This document shows positions 1-5,813 of a DNA stretch of 6,331 nucleotides, in pieces. The DNA comes from Roseomonas sp. GTDB taxonomy: Bacteria > Pseudomonadota > Alphaproteobacteria > Acetobacterales > Acetobacteraceae. How positions within the stretch are numbered: the stretch's first letter is position 1; each line of letters opens with the position of its first letter. Location of the stretch: the NCBI GenBank assembly GCA_020249415.1, contig JADCFR010000359.1, positions 1 to 6,331 of the forward strand. Direction: 5' to 3'. Below the pieces are notes generated by a model. The model saw only the letters and a list, made by a program, of their open reading frames with translations. It was not told the DNA's origin and ran no database searches. The position numbers and the translations under genes were made by a program.

Positions 1-805
1 GACGCAATGGGGCGAAATGGCCGTCAGCCGCATGGCGGGCAAACCCGCCGGGCGTCAGCCCATCGCGACCCGCATCCTCAGCCAGGAACGCCTGCCCGAT
101 ATTCTGACGCGGCTGCATGAGGCGGTGGCGCGCGGCGCGCGGGCCTATTGGGTGGTGCGCGCCATTACCGGCAGCGAAAAGGATGACAGCGTCGCCGCCG
201 AGGACCGTTTTGCCGAGCTTTCCGCCCATTTCCCTGGCCGTGTTGGCCTTGCCCATGGCTTGCAGGATGTTGCGGTGCGCGAAGCTGCCCTTGGCGATTT
301 CGCCGCAGGGCGGACCAATATCCTGGTCGCTACCACCGTCATTGAAGTCGGCGTGGATGTGCCGGAAGCGACCATCATGCTGATTGAACAGGCGGAACGC
401 TTTGGCCTGGCCGCGCTGCATCAGCTTCGCGGCCGCGTCGGGCGCGGCAAGGAGGCGTCTTCCTGCCTTTTGGTGCATTCGCCGGGCTTGAGTGACGGCG
501 AAAGGCGGCGCTTGCTCGTGCTGCGCGATACGGAGGATGGTTTTGTGATTGCGGAGGAGGATTTGAAATCTCGCGGTGGCGGCGATGCCTTGGGCGCGCG
601 GCAGGCCGGGCTGCCAGGGGCACGGCTGTTTGACGCGCGGGAAGACCCGGATCAATTCGCCCGTTATGTGCAGATTGCCCATCGCGATGCAGAAGCCCTG
701 CTGACGCGTGATGCGGCGCTTGCTTCCCCGCGCGGGCAGGCGGCGCGGCTTTTGCTCAGGCTCTTCGGCCATGATCTTTCCATGGCGCCGCTCGATGCCG
801 GATAG
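1..805 (+). CDS. recG: ATP-dependent DNA helicase RecG, C-terminal part (5' end outside window)
   Basis: This is the 3' part of a superfamily 2 helicase that remodels stalled replication forks and Holliday junctions in the cytoplasm. The frame is open from base 2 with no stop upstream, and the residues before the first ATG at 17 (TQWGEM) continue the conserved helicase domain. That ATG is therefore internal and the true start lies left of the window. Visible landmarks are helicase motif V (VATTVIEVGVDVP, 326-364), motif VI with its arginines (HQLRGRVGRG, 419-448), and the RecG-specific C-terminal TRG-type segment (LRDTEDGFVIAEEDL, then RGGGDALGARQAG at 572-610). The usual RGPGE of that segment is RGGGD here, a mild variation. 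The protein ends at a TAG (803-805) at the normal place for RecG, so the C-terminus looks complete. The next gene starts 102 bases downstream and is probably a separate transcription unit. No key residue is missing in the visible part. Confidence 0.96.
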   Translation, partial: TQWGEMAVSRMAGKPAGRQPIATRILSQERLPDILTRLHEAVARGARAYWVVRAITGSEKDDSVAAEDRFAELSAHFPGRVGLAHGLQDVAVREAALGDFAAGRTNILVATTVIEVGVDVPEATIMLIEQAERFGLAALHQLRGRVGRGKEASSCLLVHSPGLSDGERRRLLVLRDTEDGFVIAEEDLKSRGGGDALGARQAGLPGARLFDAREDPDQFARYVQIAHRDAEALLTRDAALASPRGQAARLLLRLFGHDLSMAPLDAG

Positions 806-854
806 GATGGGCTTTCGGGGGCTTGCAAGGCAGCGCGGGAAGGGTCAAATCGCC

Positions 855-880
855 GCGCGCAAGTTTTACCAAACACGCGT
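855..880. repeat. Imperfect inverted repeat (hairpin) upstream of the ABC operon
   Basis: Bases 855-859 (GCGCG) can pair with 876-880 (CGCGT, one G-U pair). Inside that, 863-866 (GTTT) pairs with 871-874 (AAAC) around a TACC tetraloop. A small internal loop (three bases against one) separates the two stems. No T-tract follows, so it does not read as an intrinsic terminator for recG. It lies 13 bases before the ribosome binding site of the operon's first gene, so it could be a leader-RNA structure or an operator. It could also be chance in GC-rich DNA. Confidence 0.3.
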
Positions 881-892
881 TGAGGCAGGAAT

Positions 893-900
893 AAAGGGAG
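893..900 (+). promoter_or_regulatory. Ribosome binding site deciding the TTG start at 908
   Basis: AAAGGGAG at 893-900 is a purine-rich Shine-Dalgarno sequence, seven bases before the TTG at 908. It supports the non-ATG start. The first downstream ATG in this frame comes after the Walker A motif (residue 47) and would destroy the ATPase, so TTG at 908 is the only sensible start. Confidence 0.75.
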
Positions 901-907
901 ATAGGCT

Positions 908-1636
908 TTGGCCGCGCTGATCGAAATCGAGCGCCTGACCAAGCGCTTTGGCGCCTTCACCGCTGTTGATGATGTATCCTTCACGGTGGATCGCGGGGAA
1001 GTTGTGGGCTTCCTTGGCCCCAATGGTGCCGGCAAATCCACCACCATGAAAATGCTGGCGGGCTTCGTGACCCCAAGCGCAGGCACGGCGCGCATTTGCA
1101 GCCAGGATGTGATTGAAGCGCCCGTCGCGGCGAAGCGCGCCCTTGGCTATCTGCCCGAAGGCGCGCCGACCTATCCTGAAATGACCGTAACGGGGTTTCT
1201 GCACTTCATCGCGCGCATTCGCGGCTTTGGCGGCGCCGAGGCCACCGAACGCATGGCCCGCGCCATGGCCATGACGCAGTTGGAAGGTGTGCGCCTGCAA
1301 CCGATTGAAACACTCTCCAAGGGTTTCAAGCGGCGCGTTGGCTTGGCACAGGCGCTGCTGCATGACCCGCCCGTTCTGGTGCTTGATGAACCGACCGATG
1401 GGCTTGACCCGAACCAGAAGCATGAGGTGCGGGCATTGATCCGCCGCATGGCGCCCGAAAAGGCCATCGTGATTTCAACCCATATCCTGGAAGAGGTGGA
1501 TGCGGTCTGCACCCGCGCCATCATCATTGCCCGCGGCAAGGTGCTGGCGGATGCCACGCCGAAACAGCTTGAGGCGCCGGGCAAGACGCTGGAACAGGTC
1601 TTCCGCGATTTGACCCTGAAGCAGGAGGCCGCCTGA
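908..1636 (+). CDS. ABC-2 type transporter ATP-binding protein (GldA-like)
   Basis: This 242-residue cytoplasmic ATPase should power the permease encoded next to it. The nucleotide-binding landmarks are complete: Walker A GPNGAGKST (residues 37-45), the signature motif LSKGFKRRVGLAQAL (136-150), Walker B with catalytic glutamate and D-loop VLVLDEPTDGLDP (156-168), and the switch histidine H192 in STHILEE. At the Q-loop position the sequence is GYLPEGAP (80-87), with Glu-84 where many ABC ATPases have Gln. To my knowledge YLPE is usual in the GldA/ABC-2 subfamily. The C-terminus is short: about 45 residues follow the switch region, ending in GKTLEQVFRDLT, which resembles the extreme end of longer homologues. 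Translation starts at TTG with a good ribosome binding site at 893-900. The stop TGA overlaps the next ATG by one base (TGATG), so the two genes are coupled. The family is certain; the GldA-like label rests mainly on the neighbours. Confidence 0.95.
   Translation: MAALIEIERLTKRFGAFTAVDDVSFTVDRGEVVGFLGPNGAGKSTTMKMLAGFVTPSAGTARICSQDVIEAPVAAKRALGYLPEGAPTYPEMTVTGFLHFIARIRGFGGAEATERMARAMAMTQLEGVRLQPIETLSKGFKRRVGLAQALLHDPPVLVLDEPTDGLDPNQKHEVRALIRRMAPEKAIVISTHILEEVDAVCTRAIIIARGKVLADATPKQLEAPGKTLEQVFRDLTLKQEAA
1623..1628 (+). promoter_or_regulatory. Ribosome binding site for the permease gene
   Basis: AGGAGG at 1623-1628 is a perfect Shine-Dalgarno core, seven bases before the ATG at 1636. It sits inside the last codons of the ATPase gene. 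Together with the TGATG overlap it supports this start and efficient coupled translation of the two subunits. Confidence 0.85.
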
Positions 1637-2367
1637 TGCGCGCTGCCCTGCTGGTCGCCCGCCGCGAATTGGCCGGCTATTTCGCGACGCCCGTCGCTTA
1701 CGTCTTCATCGTGATTTTCCTGATGATGGCAGGCGCCATGACCTTCAGCCTGGGCGGTTTTTTCAATCGCGGTCAGGCTGATCTTGGCCCCTTCTTTGGC
1801 TTTGTGCCCTGGCTGTTTCTGTTTCTAGTCCCAGCGTTGACGATGCGGCTTTGGGCAGAAGAACGCCGGCTGGGTACGATTGAATTGCTGCTGACGCTGC
1901 CCATGGCGCAATGGCAGGCGGTGCTTGGCAAATTCCTCGCGGCCTGGGCGTTTTGCGCCATTGCGCTGGCGCTGACCTTCCCGCTGGTGCTGACCGTGAA
2001 TTATTTGGGCCGGCCCGATAATGGCGTGATCGCAGCCGGCTATGGTGCGTGTTTGCTGATGGCGGGCGCTTACCTTGCCATCGGTTCCGCCATGTCGGCC
2101 ATGACCAAGAATCAGGTGATTGCCTTTGTGCTGGCCGTTGCCGTGTGTTTCCTGTTTGCGGTCGCCGGCAGCGCCCTGGTGACGGATTTTCTGAGCCAGC
2201 GCATGCCCGTGCTGGCTGAGGTCGCGCGCGCGCTTTCGCTCACGGAACGCTTCAATGGCCTCACGCGCGGGGTGATTGCGCTGCGTGATGCAGTGTTTTT
2301 CGCCTCCTTCATCGGGTTTTGGCTTTTCGTGAATGCGGTGGTGCTTGACCACCGGAAGGCTGACTAG
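1636..2367 (+). CDS. ABC-2 type transporter permease (GldF-like)
   Basis: This 243-residue protein is an inner-membrane permease, the partner of the ATPase encoded just upstream. Six hydrophobic segments are visible at about residues 17-39, 53-70, 98-121, 131-156, 160-181 and 219-237, the standard ABC-2 half-transporter arrangement. Between the second and third lies RLWAEERRLGTIELLLTLP (71-89), the hallmark cytoplasmic coupling segment of ABC-2 permeases of the GldF/NosY type. A second typical motif, FNGLTRGVIALRDAVFF (206-222), precedes the last helix. The length is normal for GldF-like permeases. The gene overlaps the ATPase gene by one base and is followed after three bases by the GldG-like gene. 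ABC-2 systems are mostly exporters or act on membrane-linked processes. Nothing in the sequence gives the substrate. Confidence 0.93.
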   Translation: MRAALLVARRELAGYFATPVAYVFIVIFLMMAGAMTFSLGGFFNRGQADLGPFFGFVPWLFLFLVPALTMRLWAEERRLGTIELLLTLPMAQWQAVLGKFLAAWAFCAIALALTFPLVLTVNYLGRPDNGVIAAGYGACLLMAGAYLAIGSAMSAMTKNQVIAFVLAVAVCFLFAVAGSALVTDFLSQRMPVLAEVARALSLTERFNGLTRGVIALRDAVFFASFIGFWLFVNAVVLDHRKAD

Positions 2368-2370
2368 ATC

Positions 2371-4311
2371 ATGGCTGAAAAAATCAAGGCAAAGCCGGGC
2401 ACGCGGCGCATCTGGTCCTCCGCACTTGGGATTGTGGCGGCGCTGGCGCTTGCCATTGGTGTCAATCTGTTGGTGGAGCGTTTCGCGCCGCGCGCGCGGC
2501 TCGATCTCACGGCACAAAAACTCTACACGCTGTCGGATGGCACGCGCAGCGTGCTCTCTGGCCTGCAAGACCCGGTGACGCTCAGGCTATTCTATTCGCG
2601 CAAGCTCGGCACCGCCATTCCCGCCTATGGCGCCTATGCGGAACGCGTACGCGCGATGCTGGATGAATATGTCGCGGTTGCCGGCGGCAAGCTTCGGCTT
2701 GAAGTGCTGGACCCGGAGCCCTTCAGCGAAACCGAAGACCGCGCGCTGGCTTTTGGCCTGCAAGGCGTGCCGGTGGATCAATCTGGTGAGCAGGTTTATT
2801 TCGGTCTGGTCGGGACCAATCTTCTCGACGACGAACGCAATATTCCCTTCTTCCAGCCGGACCGCGAACGCTTTCTGGAATTTGATCTGACGCGTCTGGT
2901 CTATGAATTATCCAACCCGCGCCGCCCGGTGATTGGTGTCATGTCGCCCCTGCCGCTGAATGGCGACCCGCGCGCGATGATGATGCGCCAGGCTGCCATG
3001 GGTCAGCCCTTCGCGGTGATGAATAGCCTCAGGCAATTCTTTACGCTGCGTGATGTGCCCTTGGACGCGCAGGTAATTGAAAACGACATCCAGGTGATGA
3101 TCCTGGCGCATCCGCAGCGCCTTTCCGATGCGACGCAATATGCCGTGGATCAATTTGTGCTGCGTGGCGGCAAGTTGATTTTGCTGATTGACCCGCATTC
3201 CGAAGGCCAGGCATCACGCCCCGGCCCGGGCGGGCGGCCGCCGGCCAATACCGCATCCAGCCTGGACCGCCTGACCAATGCCTGGGGCATTGAAGCGCCA
3301 TCAGACAAGGTTGTGCTTGATCTGCGCGGCGCCTGGCGCGTGCGCGCCAATCCGCAGGATCGTGTGCAGGCGGTGGATTACGTGGCCTGGTTCAATGCGC
3401 AGGGCGATTCGATTGCGCAGGGGGAAGTCGCGACAGCGCAGCTCAATCAGGTGACCTTTGCGTCAGCAGGTTTCTTGCGGCGGAAGGATGGCGCGCGGGT
3501 GGAATTCACGCCGCTTATCACCTCAAGCCCGCGCAGCATGGAAGCGGATGCAGCTAAGGTGCGCGACAATCCGAACCCGACGCAGTTGCTGGCGGATTTC
3601 CGCCCCGATGGGCAGACGCGCGTGCTGGCGGCGCGGCTGCGCGGGGAAATCAGCACGGCCTTCCCGGATGGCCCGCCGGCCCTGCCGCAAGGGGCGGAAC
3701 GGCCGGCGGATTTCCCGGCGCATCGTGCGCGGAGTGAAGGCGCGGCCAATATCATCGTGATCCATGATGCGGATGTGCTGGAAGATCGCTTCTGGGTGCG
3801 TGTGCAGGATTTCTTTGGCCAACAGGTGGCGACACCTTTCAGTGACAATGGCGCGCTGATCGCGAATTTGGTGGATACCATGGCCGGTGGTGATGCGCTG
3901 ATTTCGCTGCGCTCAAGGGGTGAGTCTCTGCGTCCCTTTGAAGTGGTGGATGATATTCGCCGCGATGCGGAAGCGCGGTTCCGTCAGACGGAGCGGGAAC
4001 TCACGCAGCGCCTGGAAGCGACCGAACGCCGCTTGCGTGAATTGCGCCAAGGCCCGCAGGGCGGAGATCGCGGCCAGACCAATGCCGTGATCAGCGCCGA
4101 ACAGCGCGCGGAAATTGATGCGGCGCGTGAGGAGATTCTCCGCACCCGTCAGCAATTGCGCGCGGTGCAGTTGGAATTGCGGCGCGATATTGAAGGGCTG
4201 GAAACACGGCTGCGTATCCTGAATATCGCTGCGGTGCCGGTGCTGCTGACGGTGCTTGCGCTGCTATTGGGTGTTGCGCGCGCACGCCGGCGCGCGGCGG
4301 CGCGGCACTGA
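2371..4311 (+). CDS. GldG-family ABC transporter auxiliary protein (ABC_transp_aux)
   Basis: This 646-residue protein has a membrane segment at each end and should expose a large central domain to the periplasm. The first segment is at about residues 14-35, after a basic N-terminus. Right behind it comes the family hallmark RLDLTAQKLYTLS (43-55). The middle carries the ABC_transp_aux core, including GGKLILLIDPHSE (266-278) and TNAWGIEAPSDKVVLD (302-317), separated by a Gly/Pro-rich loop (about 284-292). A highly charged region from about residue 527 to 613, rich in E, R and Q, looks like a coiled coil and leads into the C-terminal membrane segment (616-636) and a basic tail. The ATG at 2371 has a GGAAGG eleven bases upstream and starts three bases after the permease stop. 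In Flavobacterium, GldA, GldF and GldG form an ABC complex needed for gliding. The role of proteobacterial homologues is not established. The family call is firm, the function open. Confidence 0.9.
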   Translation: MAEKIKAKPGTRRIWSSALGIVAALALAIGVNLLVERFAPRARLDLTAQKLYTLSDGTRSVLSGLQDPVTLRLFYSRKLGTAIPAYGAYAERVRAMLDEYVAVAGGKLRLEVLDPEPFSETEDRALAFGLQGVPVDQSGEQVYFGLVGTNLLDDERNIPFFQPDRERFLEFDLTRLVYELSNPRRPVIGVMSPLPLNGDPRAMMMRQAAMGQPFAVMNSLRQFFTLRDVPLDAQVIENDIQVMILAHPQRLSDATQYAVDQFVLRGGKLILLIDPHSEGQASRPGPGGRPPANTASSLDRLTNAWGIEAPSDKVVLDLRGAWRVRANPQDRVQAVDYVAWFNAQGDSIAQGEVATAQLNQVTFASAGFLRRKDGARVEFTPLITSSPRSMEADAAKVRDNPNPTQLLADFRPDGQTRVLAARLRGEISTAFPDGPPALPQGAERPADFPAHRARSEGAANIIVIHDADVLEDRFWVRVQDFFGQQVATPFSDNGALIANLVDTMAGGDALISLRSRGESLRPFEVVDDIRRDAEARFRQTERELTQRLEATERRLRELRQGPQGGDRGQTNAVISAEQRAEIDAAREEILRTRQQLRAVQLELRRDIEGLETRLRILNIAAVPVLLTVLALLLGVARARRRAAARH

Positions 4312-4328
4312 AGCGGGGGGGCAGGGCT

Positions 4329-5369
4329 ATGCAAAGACGTTCCCTGACTTTGCTTGGTAGTGCTGCGGTGATTGCCATGGCCGGTGCCTTGCTGATCAAG
4401 CCGCCGGCGCCGCCTGCACCACCAGCCGGCACGGGCGGGCTTGCCTTTCCGGGCCTTGCGCAGCGCCTTGGTGCTGCCGCGCGCATTGAGGTGCGCCGGC
4501 ATGATGGCGCTTTGGAGATCATCCGGCGCGGCGATGTCTGGGTGCTGCCGACCAAGGGCGATTATCCCATCCGGCAGGAAAAGCTGCGCGAATTGCTGAC
4601 GGGGCTTACGGAATTGCGGCTGATGGAACCGCGCACCGGCAATCCTGAGATGTTTGATCGCCTCGGCCTGGAAGACCCGATGCGCGCGGGTGCTACGTCC
4701 ACGCTGTTGCGCGTTCTGGACGCGCAAGGCGCGGCGCTGGTGGAATTGGTCATCGGGCGGCGGCGGGTGCGCACGCAAGGCAATGTGCCGGAAAGTGCCT
4801 ATGTGCGCCGGCCCAATGAAAACCAGGCATGGCTCGCGGAAGGGCGCATTCCGGTGGATGCCGATCCCCAGCTTTGGCTGGATCGTGATATCGCCAATCT
4901 GCCGCGCGAACGTGTGCAGCGCGTGGTTGTTGCGCGCGCGGGCGAAGATGCACTTGTGCTGACCCATAGCGGCCAGCCCGATGGCAAGCTTGCCATCACA
5001 ACGCCTGCCGATGCGCCGCCCGCTGACGATATCAGCCTTGATGAGGTTTCGCGCAGCTTCGAATTCCTGACCTTCCTGGATGTACGGCGCGAAGCCGATG
5101 CGCCAGGCGAAGCGCTGGGTGAGACGCGCTTTGAATTGACCGATCGGCTGGCCATCATCGCCCGCCCGCGCAAGCAGGGTGAAGAAATCTGGGTAACGCT
5201 GACCGCTGAGGGCGATGATGAAGCCGCACGCTTGAATGCGCGCTGGCGCGGCTGGGTCTATCAGATCGGGCAATGGAAAGAAAAAGCCATGATCCCCCGG
5301 CTTGATGATTTGCGTCGACAGGAAGAAGCGCCCGCGCCAGCTACTGAACCACCGATTGTGCCACGGTGA
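4329..5369 (+). CDS. DUF4340 domain-containing protein, membrane-anchored
   Basis: This 346-residue protein of unknown biochemical function is typically encoded directly after a GldG-like gene. It starts with a basic stretch and one hydrophobic segment (residues 5-23), then a Pro/Ala linker (25-33). This suggests a signal anchor with the rest in the periplasm. The DUF4340 landmarks are DVWVLPTKGDYPIRQEKLRELL (within residues 69-90), ELRLMEPRTGNPEMFDRLGL (95-114), and, near the C-terminus, a segment ending WVYQIGQWKEKAMIPRLDDL (309-328) that resembles the terminal strand and helix of the family. A short Pro/Ala/Glu-rich tail follows. The start ATG lies 17 bases after the preceding stop, with a weak GGCAGGG before it (4320-4326). 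The stop TGA overlaps the GTG of the Nudix gene by four bases. I infer it is a partner of the GldG-like protein; no catalytic motif is visible. Confidence 0.87.
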   Translation: MQRRSLTLLGSAAVIAMAGALLIKPPAPPAPPAGTGGLAFPGLAQRLGAAARIEVRRHDGALEIIRRGDVWVLPTKGDYPIRQEKLRELLTGLTELRLMEPRTGNPEMFDRLGLEDPMRAGATSTLLRVLDAQGAALVELVIGRRRVRTQGNVPESAYVRRPNENQAWLAEGRIPVDADPQLWLDRDIANLPRERVQRVVVARAGEDALVLTHSGQPDGKLAITTPADAPPADDISLDEVSRSFEFLTFLDVRREADAPGEALGETRFELTDRLAIIARPRKQGEEIWVTLTAEGDDEAARLNARWRGWVYQIGQWKEKAMIPRLDDLRRQEEAPAPATEPPIVPR

Positions 5370-5809
5370 GCACCGCACCGCGCGAATATCCTGACCGCCC
5401 CTGGGTCGGCATTGGCTGCATCGTATTTCGCGAAGAAGCCGTGCTGCTGGTGCGTCGCGGCAAGCCGCCGCGCATCGGTCAATGGTCCTTGCCTGGTGGC
5501 GCGCAGCATGTCGGTGAAAGGGCGGAAGAAGCCGCGCGGCGCGAATTGCGCGAAGAAGCGAGCATTGAGGTGGGCCAGATGGCGCTGGCCTATGTGTTCG
5601 ATGCCATCAATCAGGATGAGGCTGGCCGCGCGCTGTATCACTACACCATCATTGATTTCGCCGCCCATTGGCTGGAAGGCGAAGCCCGCGCCGGCGATGA
5701 TGTGAGCGAGGTCGCCTGGGCGCTACCGCATGAGCTTGCTGAATATGACCTGACCCAAGCCGCGCATGAGGCGATTGCGGCGGCGCGGCTGGCGTTGGGG
5801 CTCAGCTAG
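5366..5809 (+). CDS. Nudix hydrolase
   Basis: This 147-residue cytoplasmic enzyme belongs to the family that hydrolyses nucleoside diphosphates linked to another moiety. The Nudix box spans residues 45-67 in the pattern G-x5-E-x7-REL-x-EE-x-S-I: G45, E51, R59, E60, E63 and E64 are present, so the metal-binding glutamates are intact. The late glycine of the consensus is Ser-66. The preceding strand and loop (RRGKPPRIGQWSLPGG, 30-45) are typical of Nudix enzymes related to ADP-ribose and NTP pyrophosphohydrolases. The substrate cannot be told from the sequence. The GTG start at 5366 overlaps the DUF4340 stop (GTGA), and no Shine-Dalgarno sequence is evident, so translation probably depends on ribosomes finishing the upstream gene. 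This makes it the last gene of the ABC operon. It ends four bases before the stop of the convergent regulator gene. Confidence 0.93.
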   Translation: MSTAPREYPDRPWVGIGCIVFREEAVLLVRRGKPPRIGQWSLPGGAQHVGERAEEAARRELREEASIEVGQMALAYVFDAINQDEAGRALYHYTIIDFAAHWLEGEARAGDDVSEVAWALPHELAEYDLTQAAHEAIAAARLALGLS

Positions 5810-5813
5810 CCAT

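Noticed and set aside
823..850. Possible sigma-70 promoter: TTGCAA (823-828), 16-base spacer, TCAAAT (845-850).
   Set aside because: Each box matches only four of six consensus bases. In this short gap such a match is easily chance, so it is not listed as a feature, although a promoter for the operon is expected near here.
664..1423. Minus-strand open frames (664-1095 and 866-1423) that cross the recG/ABC gap.
   Set aside because: They overlap the RecG C-terminus and the ATPase catalytic core on the opposite strand and show no domain. They look like shadows.
1825..2568. A 247-codon minus-strand open frame across the permease and the start of the GldG-like gene.
   Set aside because: It is antisense to two well-supported genes, is full of His, Arg and Gln, and has no family resemblance.
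3220..3246. Very GC-rich stretch with a 10-base palindrome (GGCGGCCGCC, 3233-3242) inside the GldG-like gene.
   Set aside because: It is explained by the Gly/Pro/Arg codons of a surface loop (residues 284-292), with no repeat or site structure around it.
908..4311. Naming the ABC genes gldA, gldF and gldG and inferring gliding motility.
   Set aside because: The similarity is at family level only, no other gliding or type IX secretion gene is present, and the likely host is not a Bacteroidetes species. Symbols were left empty.
4149..5378. A 409-codon open frame on the minus strand, longer than the DUF4340 gene opposite it.
   Set aside because: Its translation is rich in His, Gln, Arg and Pro without any recognisable domain, a usual artefact of GC-rich coding strands. 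The plus strand carries a clear DUF4340 protein in operon spacing.
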